DNA from: Ypsolopha sequella
Lineage: Eukaryota; Arthropoda; Insecta; Lepidoptera; Ypsolophidae
Assembly (NCBI GenBank): GCA_934047225.1
Contig: OW203987.1
Location: forward strand, 31,453,501 to 31,517,500
DNA length: 64,000 nucleotides
Direction: 5' to 3'
The notes under the pieces were generated by a model. The model saw only the letters and a program-made list of their open reading frames with translations, was not told the DNA's origin and ran no database searches. Numbering within the stretch: the first letter of the stretch is position 1; each line of letters starts with the position of its first letter. Position numbers and translations under genes: made by a program. Below are positions 30,301-45,300 of the stretch, piece by piece.

Positions 30301-33300
30301 CTTGTTTCTATAATATTACAGAATACATGGAATAAATTGTTTCATTTTTAGGAACTATTCTGCCAACTTTATAATTGTGGTCGAGCTTTAAAAGTACTGA
30401 ATAATTAATTCCATATTTAACTTGACATTCTTTTCTTTCATTTGGTGAGGTTTTTCTATGTTCCTTTAAACTGAAACTGAAAAGATTCCACAATTGTTTG
30501 TATAAACTGCTATTTTCATATCATCATATTTTCATAGCAGTTTGGTTCTTGTTGTGTAATGTGTTGTTTTATTTCAATTCCAGTTTCATTTTTTTTGTGA
30601 CACTTGTTCCTGAGGCCATACTAAAATAAATTCATGACAGGTGTTACTTGTTGCTCATTATTTGTATTTTTCTATACAAACACACTCTTTTTGAGCACCG
30701 TACATTTTTTGCAAGTACTTTAAAATTTTGTCTTGATACACAAACGGATGACCAGACTCCGGTTTATGGTATATTTATTGTGGTCGGTAACAAGCAAAAC
30801 TGAATTTATCACCACTCATTACCGTCCAATTACAATAATTATGTGTTTTAATTATTTATCCAATGTGATGAAAAAAAAGAGTGAGCTTTATAGAAATTTA
30901 AAGACATATATAGTCATTAAAAATTTTATAATAATATCTCAGATGTCAATTTTTAATATAAAATAACTTTTTAAAACCATTAACGTACATTTAATATCCC
31001 AATACATTTGAGAAAGAACGGAATGTTTTAAGTAAATTATGAATCAATCTAAAAGTCTAAACTTAGGACGGAATCAGGATATTAAGCAAATGTATATGTC
31101 ACAAAAATATGTGTATATTCAAATTATAGTTTTTATCCACAATTTATAATGAAAATTAACAAAAGTATGAAAGTCTATAAAACATCTGATACCGTCCACT
31201 GTACGGTATCTGGAAACAATCGTTTTACCGGATCTCCTGATTCCGACCGAAATAGAAAAGATGATAAGACTATTAATATTTTATCAATCCTGAAAAATCT
31301 TGCATTAATATATGAACGGAACCCTAAATTACATAAAAAAATATGTCAGTTTTAACAAAATATGTAGAATCGAACAAAAAATGAAAAACAACCTCCACAA
31401 ACTTTTTACGTTCCGCAAAGCTCGACTTCGAACTAAACCGATGCACAGTGACAACAAAATTAATAACAAAATTGAACGTAGCGGAAATTAGAACCAATCA
31501 TGATTCATCGGTAATTTAAGAATTGGCCTATAAGAGACAAGCAATTGTTCACTTATTTGACGCGGGATATTGTTACAAATTTCAAAAATACTGGGCGGTC
31601 GCATACAGGAGCCTAGTCGGACAACGGTGCCGATACGTTAGTTTTCGTTTTAATTTCGTTATGTATACTACTGCCGTGATTTTTTCCAGGTCTCCAAATA
31701 CAACCGTTTCGCCGGCAGGGGGGGGGGGAGGACACTTGATTCGAACAAAAATTAACACTTTTAAGTTTAACATTTCGCGAACGAAACCTGGATCGAAAAA
31801 TTATCTTTTCACACCCCCAATATTTTTAAATTACCTATTCAACGACACCAGACACTAGGGGATAGACGAGAAAAAAAATATCATCCCCACTTTACGTGTA
31901 GGGAGGTACCCTAAAAAAAATCTTTTTCAAAATTTTACTCTACCACTCTGTCGGCGTAATAACTATGTATACCCATGCCAAATTACAGCTTTCTAGTACT
32001 AATAGTCTCTAAGCTAAGCCGCGGACAGACAGACAGATGGACATGGCGAAACTATAAGGGTTCCTTGTTGTTGACTACGGAACCCTAAAAAGTGGTCTGT
32101 CTCTGTCTGTCTACTCATCTGTCATCTAGCTGTCAAATTAGTCTGAAGCAAATTATTATAAATTTATCTTGATATCAAAGGACACATTTCTAAACAGCCA
32201 TTACTCAATTGACGTCACACGAGGGCAAATGGAAGTTGCAGCCTTTTCGTAAAAATACTCATCATCATGAGGTTTTTTAGACCAAAAATTCGAAAATATG
32301 GCTTATTAAACCAAAATCTCGAAATGGTTTTCGAATTAACACACCTTAACATAATTTAATCTATGCTAATTATTTACAAGAGAATCTCAAAGTCACAATC
32401 TCGAACACATCACTAAAATCTAGTAATGTCAGGATTACTAAATATTAGTGATGTATTCGACAATGTTGAATAGTAATGTAAGGACCCTGAGTCTAACTCC
32501 AACAGAATATATCGGCTATGATGATAATATGCTGCCACTGACAATCTGAAAATGATGCTGGTTGTGGCCGGGTCAAGATGACCTAGGATAGAAAAATATG
32601 GCGTGCTCTTGGATAAGCCTATGTCCAACAGTGGACTAATATTGACTGATAAATTGAATTGCTATTATGTTCAGAAGGACTCACTTGTGGTCTGGATCGC
32701 GTTGTTGGCAGCAGTGTTAGCGGCGGCACGCAGGTCAAGGCTGCTATTGGAGTTGGCGAGGATGGTACTGGCGCCCGCGCTTACACTGAGCAGCGAGCCC
32801 GACGGCGCCGCGCCCAGCGTGCTGGACCGCGCGGGGGGAGACGCGCTTGCGCTGTGCGGGACCTTCTCGTGCTGGACGAACCCGCTCGATGGCTTGCTCA
32901 GCGCGGGAGACGATTTCGTGCGTTTACTGAACATTACAATTTATATATTTGTAGGTAGGTGGATCAGATAAGGTAATGAATTGCTGATCACGTGACATCG
33001 AGTTCGATTTAGTTGTGTGGGTGGACACCGGGTGTGTATAGCTTTGGATTTATCGTGTAAAGTCCACGAACACAACATAATTGACATTTTACTCACATAT
33101 TAAAACGATTCTCGATGTCATGTGACCTGTGTGACCTTCCCCCCTATTCTGTATCTTTGGTTGCCAATTGGACTGGATGCCTATCATCAAAAACATAGAT
33201 AAAAACTGAACTTTCAAAGTTGTCTTTAGTGGGTATTGAACTATTTACGAACTGTGTCGTCACTTCAAGTGCGAACATATCCTTAGACAATCGGAATTCG

Positions 33301-36300
33301 ATAGTATATCTATGTTTTTGATGATAGACACCCAGTTAAGTTGGCAACTAGAGATACATAATAGGCCCGCTTGTCTAAATCCACCTTAAACTTCAGATAT
33401 GTAGCCTCTATGACATACTGAACCTCCTATAGAAATTCGGGTGGTTGAATAAATTTAATCGTCTAGGTATAACACTACCCTGAGACTGGCTGATTTATCA
33501 ACACCTAGACCAAACTAAGAACATGAAATTTGAACTGTAAGTTTCTTATAAGACGTGAACAAACTCTGAGAAGGGATTTCAGGAAAATTCCACAGGATCG
33601 AAAGAAATGGAATAAAAAGAACGTTGCGAGGCATTCGATCGTATTTCTTACTTCCTAAGATTTAACACATTATTTAGCTTGTAACGTCTTGAACGTCACT
33701 CACTTGCGGTAGATGTACCCGAGCAGCGCCAGCACCAGCAGCGCCAGCAAGATGAGGGCGGCTACAAACAGAGCGAACACTGCACCGCCGCCACTCTGCG
33801 ACCCCCGGCCCGCCTGCAGCAGGGCGGGGGATACGTGCACTATCACCGGGACTGATGTCTGGAAATATAATGCAAACAAAATAATTTATAAATAGCGTCG
33901 ATTCAGTCCACAGCATTGTATCGGAATAAAAAGAACAAAGGATCAAAGAAGGATCCTTGACGTTCTCCATTATCAATTTTATCTCTTGTTTGTAATGCTT
34001 CATAAAATATGGAAAGGTGTAATAGTCTAAAGAGAGTGTATACCTGTCTGGGTGGCGTGCCGGAATCGTGCGCGGTTGCCATGACACGCACTATGGACGA
34101 GTTGAGGGTCGACAGTGCCTCGCGCTTCATGAACATCTCACCCATATCGTTTATGTAGAACAAGCTGCCCCAAAACATGAAAAGTAATAGAAAATTTAAT
34201 ATTTAATTCTTGAATCTTGGTGAACAGGGTACAAAACTTTTGTATTTGTTACGATCATAAAAAATACGTGTCATTAAACAATTTAAAAGTAATCACCTGG
34301 AGTCTGGACCTCGTAAGCTCAACGCCACGTAGTCCCCCTTGTCTCCGTCGAACACCTCTACCTTGCCGACGGACATGAGCCCCGCTCCCTCGCTCTCCCC
34401 CTCCTGGTCCTCGAGTGTGTCCACGTTGAACTCGTACTGCGGGTATCTGAACCTCGGCTCCCAGTCGTTCACATTCAGGACTGTGATGTTCAACGACGCC
34501 GTGTCGTTCTGGAAGGTTAAACAAACACTCACTTATATTGGTTTTTACCTGTCAAATTGGCAAAATTTATGTGCAGATTCATTAGTTCATAATTCCTGTA
34601 ATTCAATAGCTATTTCCTTTATTTGTTTTTTGTTTGAAAGTTAATTTCAAGGTTTAACATCTACGTACTAAATTTTGTTTTTATTTTCAGTTTGATAACT
34701 AAAATTATATCTTCAAAAACGGTTCGTCCTAAATGCTATCCATTTCCCTATTTTCCATTATGAGATTCGTAACTTATTCGACACTTTTCAATAATTAATT
34801 TAATGTTGTCTCATTCATAGACAAAAGAAATCAGGAAATTTGGATTTGTCACTGTAAATTGAGTTTCCTTCGAATTCTCCCTACAAAACGCCAATTTCAT
34901 TTGTAGGGACCTAATATTACAATTTTATTGCCTCATTGTTTTTTGTAGAGCAGGACTAGTCTAGCGGCCACTCATTCGGTACGCTTTTCATTTCGTAACG
35001 AGGATGGTGACTATTGGTGACAAACCATGGCCGTTGAAGTGACAGTGTACATAAATATCTTCACCTGGTCCCCATCGGTGACCATCACCTGGTAGAGGTA
35101 ATGGTCCTGCGTCTCGTAGTCGAGTGCTCGACGCAGCAGCAGCTCCCCCCCCGAGTTGATCGCGAACTTCTCCAGGAACCCACGCTCCGACACGTAGAAC
35201 TGTAGCGGTGACTGGAACAGACAACGTTATACTTATTGTAGACAAAACAGAGATCATACAGACTTTGGTAACATTATGTGAATATTATCTGAGCAGTGTT
35301 TAGACGGACGTATAGATAATGAAGAAGGGCAAAGTTAAAATTAACCGAAATAGAAGATCGTAGCTGATGGAAATCTGTAGTCTCTGCCTACCCCTCTGTA
35401 AGACAGGCGTGAATATATATATATATGTTTGTGTATGAAGGTTTATACGGGTGCAGTAGGAAGTTGAGGATGTAAAATATGGGTTCGATAATAGTAGTTT
35501 ATGCTACAAGGGCGAAAAGGAATAAACCACGAGGACGATTTAAAACACGAGCATAGCGAGTGTTTTAAACGTAACCGAGTAACTTATTGCTCTTACGCCC
35601 GTGTATCATACTACGTTTTACAATGCATAGTGTGAGGAAATAAAACAAATATAATCTTGTGAACTTTAAATTATGATTGGCTCAAAAGGACTGCATCCAG
35701 AGCCGTTAAACAGTGGAAAAAAAAGTATAACATTTATGGTACACAGGAAAGGTTGCAGGTTAGCCACTTCTCGTAAATAAATAAAAAAATAATAATAATA
35801 AAGCCCCAAGAAAAATAATCGACTTTCTGTTCGGTTTTGATGCATAAAAAAGTGGGCCTTTACGAGCACTTGCATTGAAAATATATTTATTAGCTGACAA
35901 GATCTACCATTTTTGTACGAAGCTATTATTGATGGGATGAACTACGATATTATTGTTAGTCTATATATCTTTCATTTTAGATACATATTTATCATTAATT
36001 TGGTAATTCATACCTGGAGACACTTTTTATTTATCTGACAATGAAAATATTTCATGGGGATAGATCTATTAATAAGAGGATACAAGTTGGTGACAAATAT
36101 AAACTTTGGCGACAGAAAGTGTAGTTCCCAGATAAAAGTACTATGCCGTTACTAGCATGAGTGAACGTTCGCCAGATAGTCGTAAATATCCTCACCCCTA
36201 CTAGCTAACTGAATCAAGTTTGTTGCGTTTAAGTCAGTTGATAATCTTTTTTTCTACTTGGAGATATTGTGGCGTGGTTTGATAAATAGAAGGCTAAAAT

Positions 36301-39300
36301 AAATAAATATAAATTAACATTATATCGTTGCAGTATAGAAACGCAGAAAGAAAAGTAAATCTGGATGTGAGGAGCTCTGAACCGGGATTCGAACCCAGGA
36401 CCTCTCGCTTACCGGTTCAGAGCTCATCACATCCAGATTTACTTTTCTTTCTGCGTTTCTATACTGCAATGATATAATGTTAATTTATATTTCCTTGCGA
36501 TGGATAAATCGCCAAGTGGTTCAAACATAGAAATTTATTTCTGTCATAGTTTATATAAATATAAAACTAGGTATCGTATAAACGTAGGCACGGTAGCGCG
36601 ATGTTACCTTATCGTGTCTGTGATGGTTGGTGTGCAGCGTGGCGAGCACGGCGCCCACGGGCGTGTCCTCTCGCACGGCGGCGGTGAACACTCGCTGCGA
36701 GAAGCGTACCGCTCGGAGCGGCTGCGAGCGGCGCTGTACGGAGAGCGTTGCCAGAGCGTACCGGTCCGAGTTGTCGTACTGCGTCGCCTGCGCATGCACA
36801 ATACTATCACATTGTTGATCAAGGAATTTCTGCTGAGTTATATTTTGGCATGGATTATTACTCTATCCTTATTCCACAGGTATATAGGTACCAGATAGAA
36901 CTGGATAAGTGTTTTTAAATAAAACTATGTACATAATTTACTACCTAATCTTAGTGGACCATTCCTGCGGTAATGAAAAATATTTTAATTTGGAAAACCT
37001 GTCATTTTTGTGACAATGTAAATTTTTATATTTGCACAATTATTGAATAGAAGCACAGTAATGCTTTCACAGTAATAATACTTCATTAAAAACTCAATTA
37101 GCAATAAATAAGAAAAAAATAACTTACAACTCCAAAAGATTACGTAATATACCATAAACCTATATGTATAGCTAAATACTATATGGAATAGAATAACTGT
37201 ACTTCAATGTAGTATTAAATAGATTCAACTTCTTGAACTAAGAATCAAGTTCTAATGTACCTAAAAGAGGTTTCTTTAGAAGTAATTATTGAAATTACCT
37301 ACTTAATAAAAATATCTGAGAAACTCATTCCCCATTATTTACAAGTATACCAAATTGACTATAGTAGCAACTGAGCGTCGGGGCAATAAATAATTTTTAT
37401 CGGACCTCTCGCTCGCACTCGCGTATATCGTTTCGTCTCACGTACTTGGCAATTTCCAGTATGTATAAGCACGGTACGGTAAGTATTTTATGCTCTATAA
37501 AGAGATCCTTAGGATGATGGTGTGGTGGTTTGGACATGTAGAGAGGATGAATGAAAGTAGAGTGACGAAAGAAATTTATGGTGTGCAAGTGGAAGGTACA
37601 GCTCGACCAGGCCGCCCTAGAAGGACGTATGCTGACCAAATTGGTGACATACTTCAAGGGCAATGTCAAAAGTACCCGGAATAGAAGAGCTTGTATGTCT
37701 AGATTGATGGATGTGGAAGAGACGAAAGAGGTGTGTCTGGATCTTAGCAAACAGGCAGGAAGACAGGCGTGAGTATATGTATGTATGGTTTCATTTAAGA
37801 ATACTGTATATTTGCACGCGGCACACACTCAGGGACTATTTCGTTCACCATACACTATGATCAAATGTGCAGTTTCGAGCAAAGGCTAGATAATATTGAA
37901 AAAATTGCAGACAAAATATACGATAGCACATACAATGGCATATACAATACAATACCACATACACATACAATACAATAGCACATACATATACAATACAATA
38001 GCACATACATATACAATACAATGGCACAAGCAAAACTTTAAAGTTCCATTATAAATTTATAACAGAACTTGCACCGCGCGTTGATGTCTTTTTTATTGAA
38101 ATACCAGGCTCCTTTAAGTAAGTCATCGTTGTTTGTAATTTGACAACAAAATATTTTGGAAAAGAAATTGCTATTATTTTACTATAATTTAATGCTATTA
38201 TTTTAGTTGTTTTTTTTCGATATTTTGTATCTAACTGTTATTAATATTTCATAGTTGTAAATAAAACAGTAAATATTTATCACGTTTGTACTAAAAGTTG
38301 ATTGGGATTTTCATGTATTGATTTTCTCTTCAGCCCCTTCAACAAAGATTGTTTTGTAAACTGTTTTATTTCTATTTGGCTATTACATATAATTTCCTCT
38401 ATGGTTGTTTAGGATATTTAATATATATACTAGCTTTTGCTCGCGGTTCCACCCGAGTTGAAGAGATTTTCATGGAAATAAGGTAAACAAAGGAACATGG
38501 TTTTTCACCATATTTTACAAAATTACCATCAAGATCGAATAAATAATCCCAAACTCGAGAGGTCTGCTGGACCTTGTAGTTGTTGCATTTGTATATGTTG
38601 TTGGCGCTCGTAAACATTGTCATGAAATAAGGGCAAAAGCTAGTTTAGTATATATTGTTGCGTGTCCCCTGTTGTTTGTGGACAATTCCATACTAAAGGT
38701 ATTTGAACTCAGTGGCGGGACTTATATAGAAGTGAACAAGTCCCGAAACCGTTGTAAATAAATAAAACAACGAACAGAGTTCTTCAGTGGTTGCGTGTAT
38801 TGATAACATTTAAAACCATTTAATTGTAGCAAAAATCAAATGATATCGCGATGTAGACTGCATGTGACACCATCTAGTGTGGCATTATCAGAACTAAACT
38901 CTTAACATTTCGCCCCCCATGGCCAGAAAGGACATAAACTTAGAAAATAACAAATTAAAAATTTTGGCCATAGGATTTATACTACAATCTAAATAAATCA
39001 CACATAGCTTCGTTTTGCAGACATTAAAATAGAGGTACATACTTTTATTATCTGAGCTACAACAAAAATTCTTAAAAACTTATAATACTAACACTTCCTA
39101 AACTAACATGACTAATCTGACAATGGCAGAATACATAATTTTGAAACAGGTCTCTTAATTATGTTACCTTTACATTTCAAACCGACAACCCGTGTGATAT
39201 TGTCCAATCCAGGATGCTTGTCAGTAATTATACCATATAACCATTTCGCTGGTGGAAGATTATCTTCTTTGACTAAAACGATATCACCAATCTTAGGTTC

Positions 39301-42300
39301 AGGTATCTGGTATGCCCATTTATACCGGTGCATAAGCTGAGTCAGATACTCCTGAGACCACCTACGCCAGAAGCCCTGCAACATACGCTGTGTGACTTGC
39401 CATCTTTTCAGGCTCGTAATATTGGAGTTCTCATAGTTGGCATCAGGAACAAGAACAAGAGGTTCTCCAACTAGAAAATGCCCAGGTGTTAATGGAGACA
39501 AATCCTCTGGGTCATCACTTATCTGTGATATTGGTCTCGAATTGAGACAAGCCTCAATTTGAGCCAACACCGTAGATAGTTCTTCGAATGTCAGAGTTGA
39601 ATTACCTATCACTCGCTTCAAATGGTGTTTGGTGGACTTGATCCCAGCCTCCCACAATGCGCCAAAATTCGGAGCATATGCTGGGATAAAATGCCACGTT
39701 GTACCATTAGTAGCGAGCCTATCTGCTATTTCAACAGCTATACTCGACTTTTGTTTGAAAAATAGAGTTTTCAACTCTTTTGCCGCACCAACAAAGTTTG
39801 TGCCATTGTCACTCCAGAGGTCTACGCATAGGCCACGTCTGGCTACAAAGCGTTTAAATGCACTTAAAAAACCCTCAGCCGTCATATCACTCACTACCTC
39901 AAGGTGAACAGCTTTTGTAGCCATACAAACAAAGAGACAAATGTATCCCTTGGTGGAGTGATGACCTCTGCCTTTTGAAGTACGAATACTAATAGGACCA
40001 GCGTAGTCAACACCGCTGTGATAAAATGGTCGGCAAGGTGTCGTCCTAGATGCAGGTAAATGTCCCATCAACTGGGTAGTAGCACGAGCTGCATGACGAA
40101 CACACCTGACACATTTCCGACAGAAAAACTTTGCAAGTCGTTTTACATCTGTGATCCAATACTTGCTTCGTAAATAATTTACCATGAGTTGAGGTCCCCC
40201 ATGGAAAGTTTTTTCATGAGCGTCAGCTACTAACAAATTCGCTAAATGAGAATTTCGAGGTATGAGAATTGGATGCTTTACATTATCACTAACTTGGGCT
40301 TGATTAATTCGACCACCCACTCTCATTATACCATCTTGATCGATGAACGGGTTGAGAGAAGAGAGAGAGCTCTTTTTATGCACTATGGCTTTCTTCAACA
40401 AACTTTCTAATTCAGCACTGAAATACTGGCTTTGGCATTGTTTTATGCATAAATTCAGAACTGCATTTAACTCTGTAGTCGTAAGCCAGAGAGTAAATTT
40501 CTCCTTCCTGTGGGAGATTCTTATGAACCTCTTGCAAAGTGCCAGAATTCGAACAAGTTTCCTTAAAGAAGAAAACCTTGTCCACATCTCATCAGTTAGG
40601 CTAATATTCAAACAGCTAGCCTTCTGCGTTTTCTCTTCCAATATCGTATCTTCTATGTTAGGTCTGTCATAGGTGATTGTTTTCTCTTTGAGCCATGAAG
40701 GCCCTTCTCTCCATAACTGAGATTCTAGAAGTTCTACAGGTGTGATACCTCTTGACGCACAATCTGCAGGATTGTCTTTTGAGCGTACGTGTGACCACTG
40801 CTGAGAATCAGTTATCGTTAAAATTTCTGAAACCCTGTTAGCCACGAAAGTTTTCCATCTCTTTGGATGACTACTTAACCAACAAAGCACAATAGTCGAA
40901 TCTGTCCAAGCATGAATGTGAGTCTTTGGAATGTCCAAAACTTCTGACACTTCCAGCAACAATTTGGCTAACAATACTGCACCACATAATTCCAAACGCG
41001 CGACAGAAACTTGCTTTATTGGAGAAACTTTCGTTTTGGAAGCTACCATTGTGCATTGAACATGTCCAGTTGAATCAATCGTACGAAAGTACACAACAGC
41101 AGCATATGCATCTACTGAAGCGTCAGAGAATCCTTGCAACTCTCTGCAAACATCACCCTGGCGACAATTCATCCACCGAGGAATACGAAACTTCTGCAGC
41201 TGTGAAAGACTCTGTCGAAAGGTAAGCCATTCTTGTAATAACTCGGCAGGTAATTCTTTGTCCCAATCTGTTCCCGCTATCCAAACTTTTTGGATGAATA
41301 TTTTCGTTACTATGACGGTTGGTGCTAACCACCCCAACGGGTCAAACAGTCTTGAAATATCAGAAAGTACCTTTCGCTTTGTGACAGGAATGCTTAAAGG
41401 AGGAAGCTGAACGGAATATTCAAATTCGTCTGTTTTTCTATTCCAAGACAGGCCTAATATTTTTATGACTTCATAAATTTTCAGTTCTAGTTTCTCTTCC
41501 TTGTGATTTCTTCTTTCATTTACTGTGACCAGCAAGTCTTCACTGTTACTGGACCACTTTTGAAGTTCGAATCCCCCTCGTCCAAGCATTTCTTTCATTT
41601 CATGATATATCTGGGCTCCTTCTTCTACTGTTTGGCAACCTGTCATTAGGTCATCCATGTAGAAGTCTTTCAAAACTCTTTCAACTACAAGTGGAAAATC
41701 ATGGCCTTCATCCTGTGCAATCTTTTGAAGCACCTTAACAGCAAGATATGGTGCTGACGAGGTTCCAAAGGTGACTCGTAGAAGTCGCAGATGCTGAATC
41801 TCGGACTCTGGAGTTGGACGCCATAACAGGCGTTGAAAATCTATATTTTCTTCGGAAACCTTAATTTGCCGAAACATTTTTACTATATCAGCAACCAGGC
41901 ATACAGGATGGAGACGCCACCTCATGATAATGTGTCTTAAGTCCAATTGAAGTGTTGGACCAATCATTAAATCATTGTTCAAAGATACGCCATTTGTACC
42001 TTGACAAGAAGCATCAAAACAAACTCTGACTTTTGTAGTGCTCTTGTCTTCACGAACCACGATTACTTGAGGCAAATAGACTGCTTTTTCGTTACTTATT
42101 TCTTTTTGGGGCACACGTTCCATGTGTCCCGAGTCTACAAATTCCTTAATAGCATCGTGGTATTGAGTCATGAGTACTGGATTCTTCAGAAGTCGTTTCT
42201 CCGACATAATAAAGCGTCGAGTTGCAATTTTCAAAGATTCGCCGTACTGGCAATCTGGATCATCCGTTCGAAAAGGCAACTTGACGATGTAACGACCTGA

Positions 42301-45300
42301 ATCATCTCGTTTTGTAGTTGTTGCGAAAAACTCTTCACACGATTGTTCTTCCTGAGTAAGCAGTTTTTTTGCACTCAGTGGGGAAGGATCTGATTCCAGC
42401 TCCCAAAACTTCTTTAGCAGCTCGTTTTCATTGACTCCAACGTGCATGCTGACAATCGTGTTAGTGTGACAGAATTTGGCCTCATTATTCTCAATCTGTC
42501 CAGACAAAATCCAGCCAAACTTGGTGTTTTGAGCTACTAGGGATCCAGATGGTCCCTTGATCAACCCAACATCCAAAACCTGAGCATAGACTTCGGCTCC
42601 TAGAAGGATGTCTATCTGGCCTGGATGATTAAATTTGGGGTCAGCTAAAACAATGTGAGATATCTCAGTCAACCACTCACAGTCGAAATTTCTTTCCGGA
42701 AGAAATGAGGTTATTTTGTTTAGGACGTGAGCTTTAACCTGCACGGAAAACGTGGGATTGTAGATAGAACGCAGCTCAAGCCTCACAGAGGAATTCGACA
42801 CCAATGGTGAGCTGCGACCACCTGCTAATCCTGAAATATAGCTCTTGTCCGGAACTTTATGCAATCCAAGAAGTTGGACTGCTGACTCCGTTATGAACGA
42901 AGCCTGTGATCCTTGATCGAGCAAGGATCTGAAAGTGAACCATGTGCCACTTTTCGATTCAGCCTTTAATAAGGCTGTGGCCAATAAGACTTGGCTGTTC
43001 AAGTTCGAAAAGCAAGCAAGGACTTCTGAAGACTCTTGTTGGTTTGACGTTGTTGCAACCATTTTATTCTCATTTTGATGATGCTCAGCTTGGCTGGCAT
43101 CTCTAACGGTTTTTGGGACTTTATTATTGATATGAAGAAGAGAATGGTGTTTCTTCTTACATAACCGACACCTAGAAGAAAGGCGGCAGTTAAAAACTGA
43201 ATGATTTGGACCAAGGCAATTAAAACATAAGCTATTGGATTGTACAAACTCACGACGAGCTTCAGATGCCTCTCCCCCAAACTTTTTACAATTGCAGAGT
43301 TTGTGGCCCTCAAAACAGAAAGGACATGAATTTGATTCAATTCCAGTTATGTGATGTGACTTTACATTCAAGTTGCGATTATTGTTTGGTAGTTTTACAC
43401 TTTTACTATCTAAAGGCTCTAGCGACCGAAATCTTTCCTCTAGAAAGTCGTTAAACTGGGAAAGGCTTGGAAATTCAGTTGACTTACAAATTTTAGCTTC
43501 CCACAGCTTTCTGGTTTCGTTATCAAGCTTTAACGTGACAATATAAATTACCAGGATGTCCCAGGTGGTGACGTCGATACCTAAATTTTGAAGAGCTAGT
43601 AAACATTCGTCAGTCGTGTCTAAAATCTCTTTAATTCCACCTGCTGACTCCTGTTGCAGAGATCTTTGACTCATCAATCTTTTAAGAATCGCATTAGCGA
43701 GATATTTTTTATTATTAAATCGACTTTCTAGTTTTGACCAAGCAACTTTATAATTTGCCGAAGTTATTTGGATTTGGCGTACTAGTTGCGCCGCTTCTCC
43801 TGACAAGTGGGTTTTTAAATAATGTAATTTTTCAACATCATCCAATGTCATGTCTTTGTGAATAAGCGATAGGAACAAATCACGGAAGGATGCCCATTCA
43901 TCATACTTTCCAGAGAAAATTGGCAATGATATTTCCGGCAATTTACCCCTACCCTTTTTTGGCTTGTCTGTTTCTTGAGACCCCCCAGACAAATTGGGAA
44001 CCACGACGAATTGCGTTAATTTCTCTTTTAACTCTGCTAAATAATCCATATACAACTCCTGAGCATTGTCGTAAGTGTCCGATTCGACATAGAGAGTCGC
44101 CTCAACCTCACCTTCACTAACATTCGTGATTATCTTTGTATGATTCTCAACAAAAATATGCCATTGTTCTTTAAGGTTGTCAATCCTAGTTTCAATATAA
44201 GACTGGTTAAGCCGGTCTTTTCCTGCTTTTTTAAAATTACTTCTAGCTTTTGTAATCCCTTTAACAATATCATCTTGAATTAATATTATTTTATTCATTT
44301 TGGCTTACAAATGATAATCAGAATCGACCTATAAACAAGCTGAGCTTGGGCTAGAACAAGCTGTGAATTTTCACAAATCCAAAGAGAACCTAAAAACTTA
44401 AAATATTTTTCTTTCCAAGAATATTTTTTCCAATAAGTCCAAAATATTTCTTGCTAAAATTTTTCTAAGTGTTTGAAATTTTGAACCTAGTAAAAATTGG
44501 GCATAGGTTCCCCGTATGACAACATTTCTTAAAACTATTCTAACTCCTAAAACCCATGCAAATTATTCTAAGTTTAAAATTCTACAATTTTTACGCTAAG
44601 TTGAATAATCCTTTTGAATAAAGTTCAAAGTTGCTTGAAATTATTCACTTGAAACAAACACCAAACTTGAATGTACTAACAGTAGTTCACTAAAGTCGCC
44701 GTCAATAGAAATTGTGGACTATGTAAACAAACCGTTTTCTCAATTTTTCTCAAGGTTCTATCACGGAGTCTCACTAAACATTATTCCAAATCATGAAGCA
44801 TCGAGTCTTACCAGTCATTCACTGTATTTCATCATGAAATATTCAATAATCACCAGTTAATTACGGAAAATCATAGAATCAATAGTCAATTCTGTACTGC
44901 GTTGAGATTGCTGTCATATTTTTTTCTCATCGAATCTGTATTGTCTTTGAAAATTGGTGATGTACGAATCTATTTGAATATAAACCTATTTTATTCGTGA
45001 TGTTATTTTATTCCGTCATTTTTTTTTAACAGCGTTACTTCATAATCTTTGACATAAACGTGTGTGTGATTCTATCGAGAGCTGTGTGATCTTCCAGCGA
45101 TGCTCTAAAATGTGTAGCTCATGTCCTAAAAGTAGAAGAAAAAATGAAAGAACTGGATGAGATAATAGATACGGCCAACAACGCTGTGACGGAACCATTT
45201 GTAATTAACGTGGGCGATTTGACTAGCGATTCATCAGAATATTTTAGCAATGAATCAAATAAAGAAAACTAATTAAGCACCTAACATATTTTAATCACAT

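Larger units (their letters stand above)
36788..38732. other. Cadherin intron 6, right of exon 7 to the BEL insertion
   Basis: Holds an RTE 3' fragment (37490-37800), a short CA/TA-type tandem tract (37920-38032) and a TIR-like repeat (38429-38652). The remainder is AT-rich and unassigned. Confidence 0.55.

Noticed and set aside
31149..31355. 68-codon frame in the AT-rich cadherin intron
   Set aside because: Composition is simple K/N/I/S typical of AT-rich noise; no family resemblance was seen.
38656..38732. A longer left LTR starting at TGTTGCGTGTCC
   Set aside because: This segment is absent from the other LTR. Ending both LTRs at the shared TGAACAAG gives TG...CA termini, a TGG primer site and an exact AGAAG duplication.
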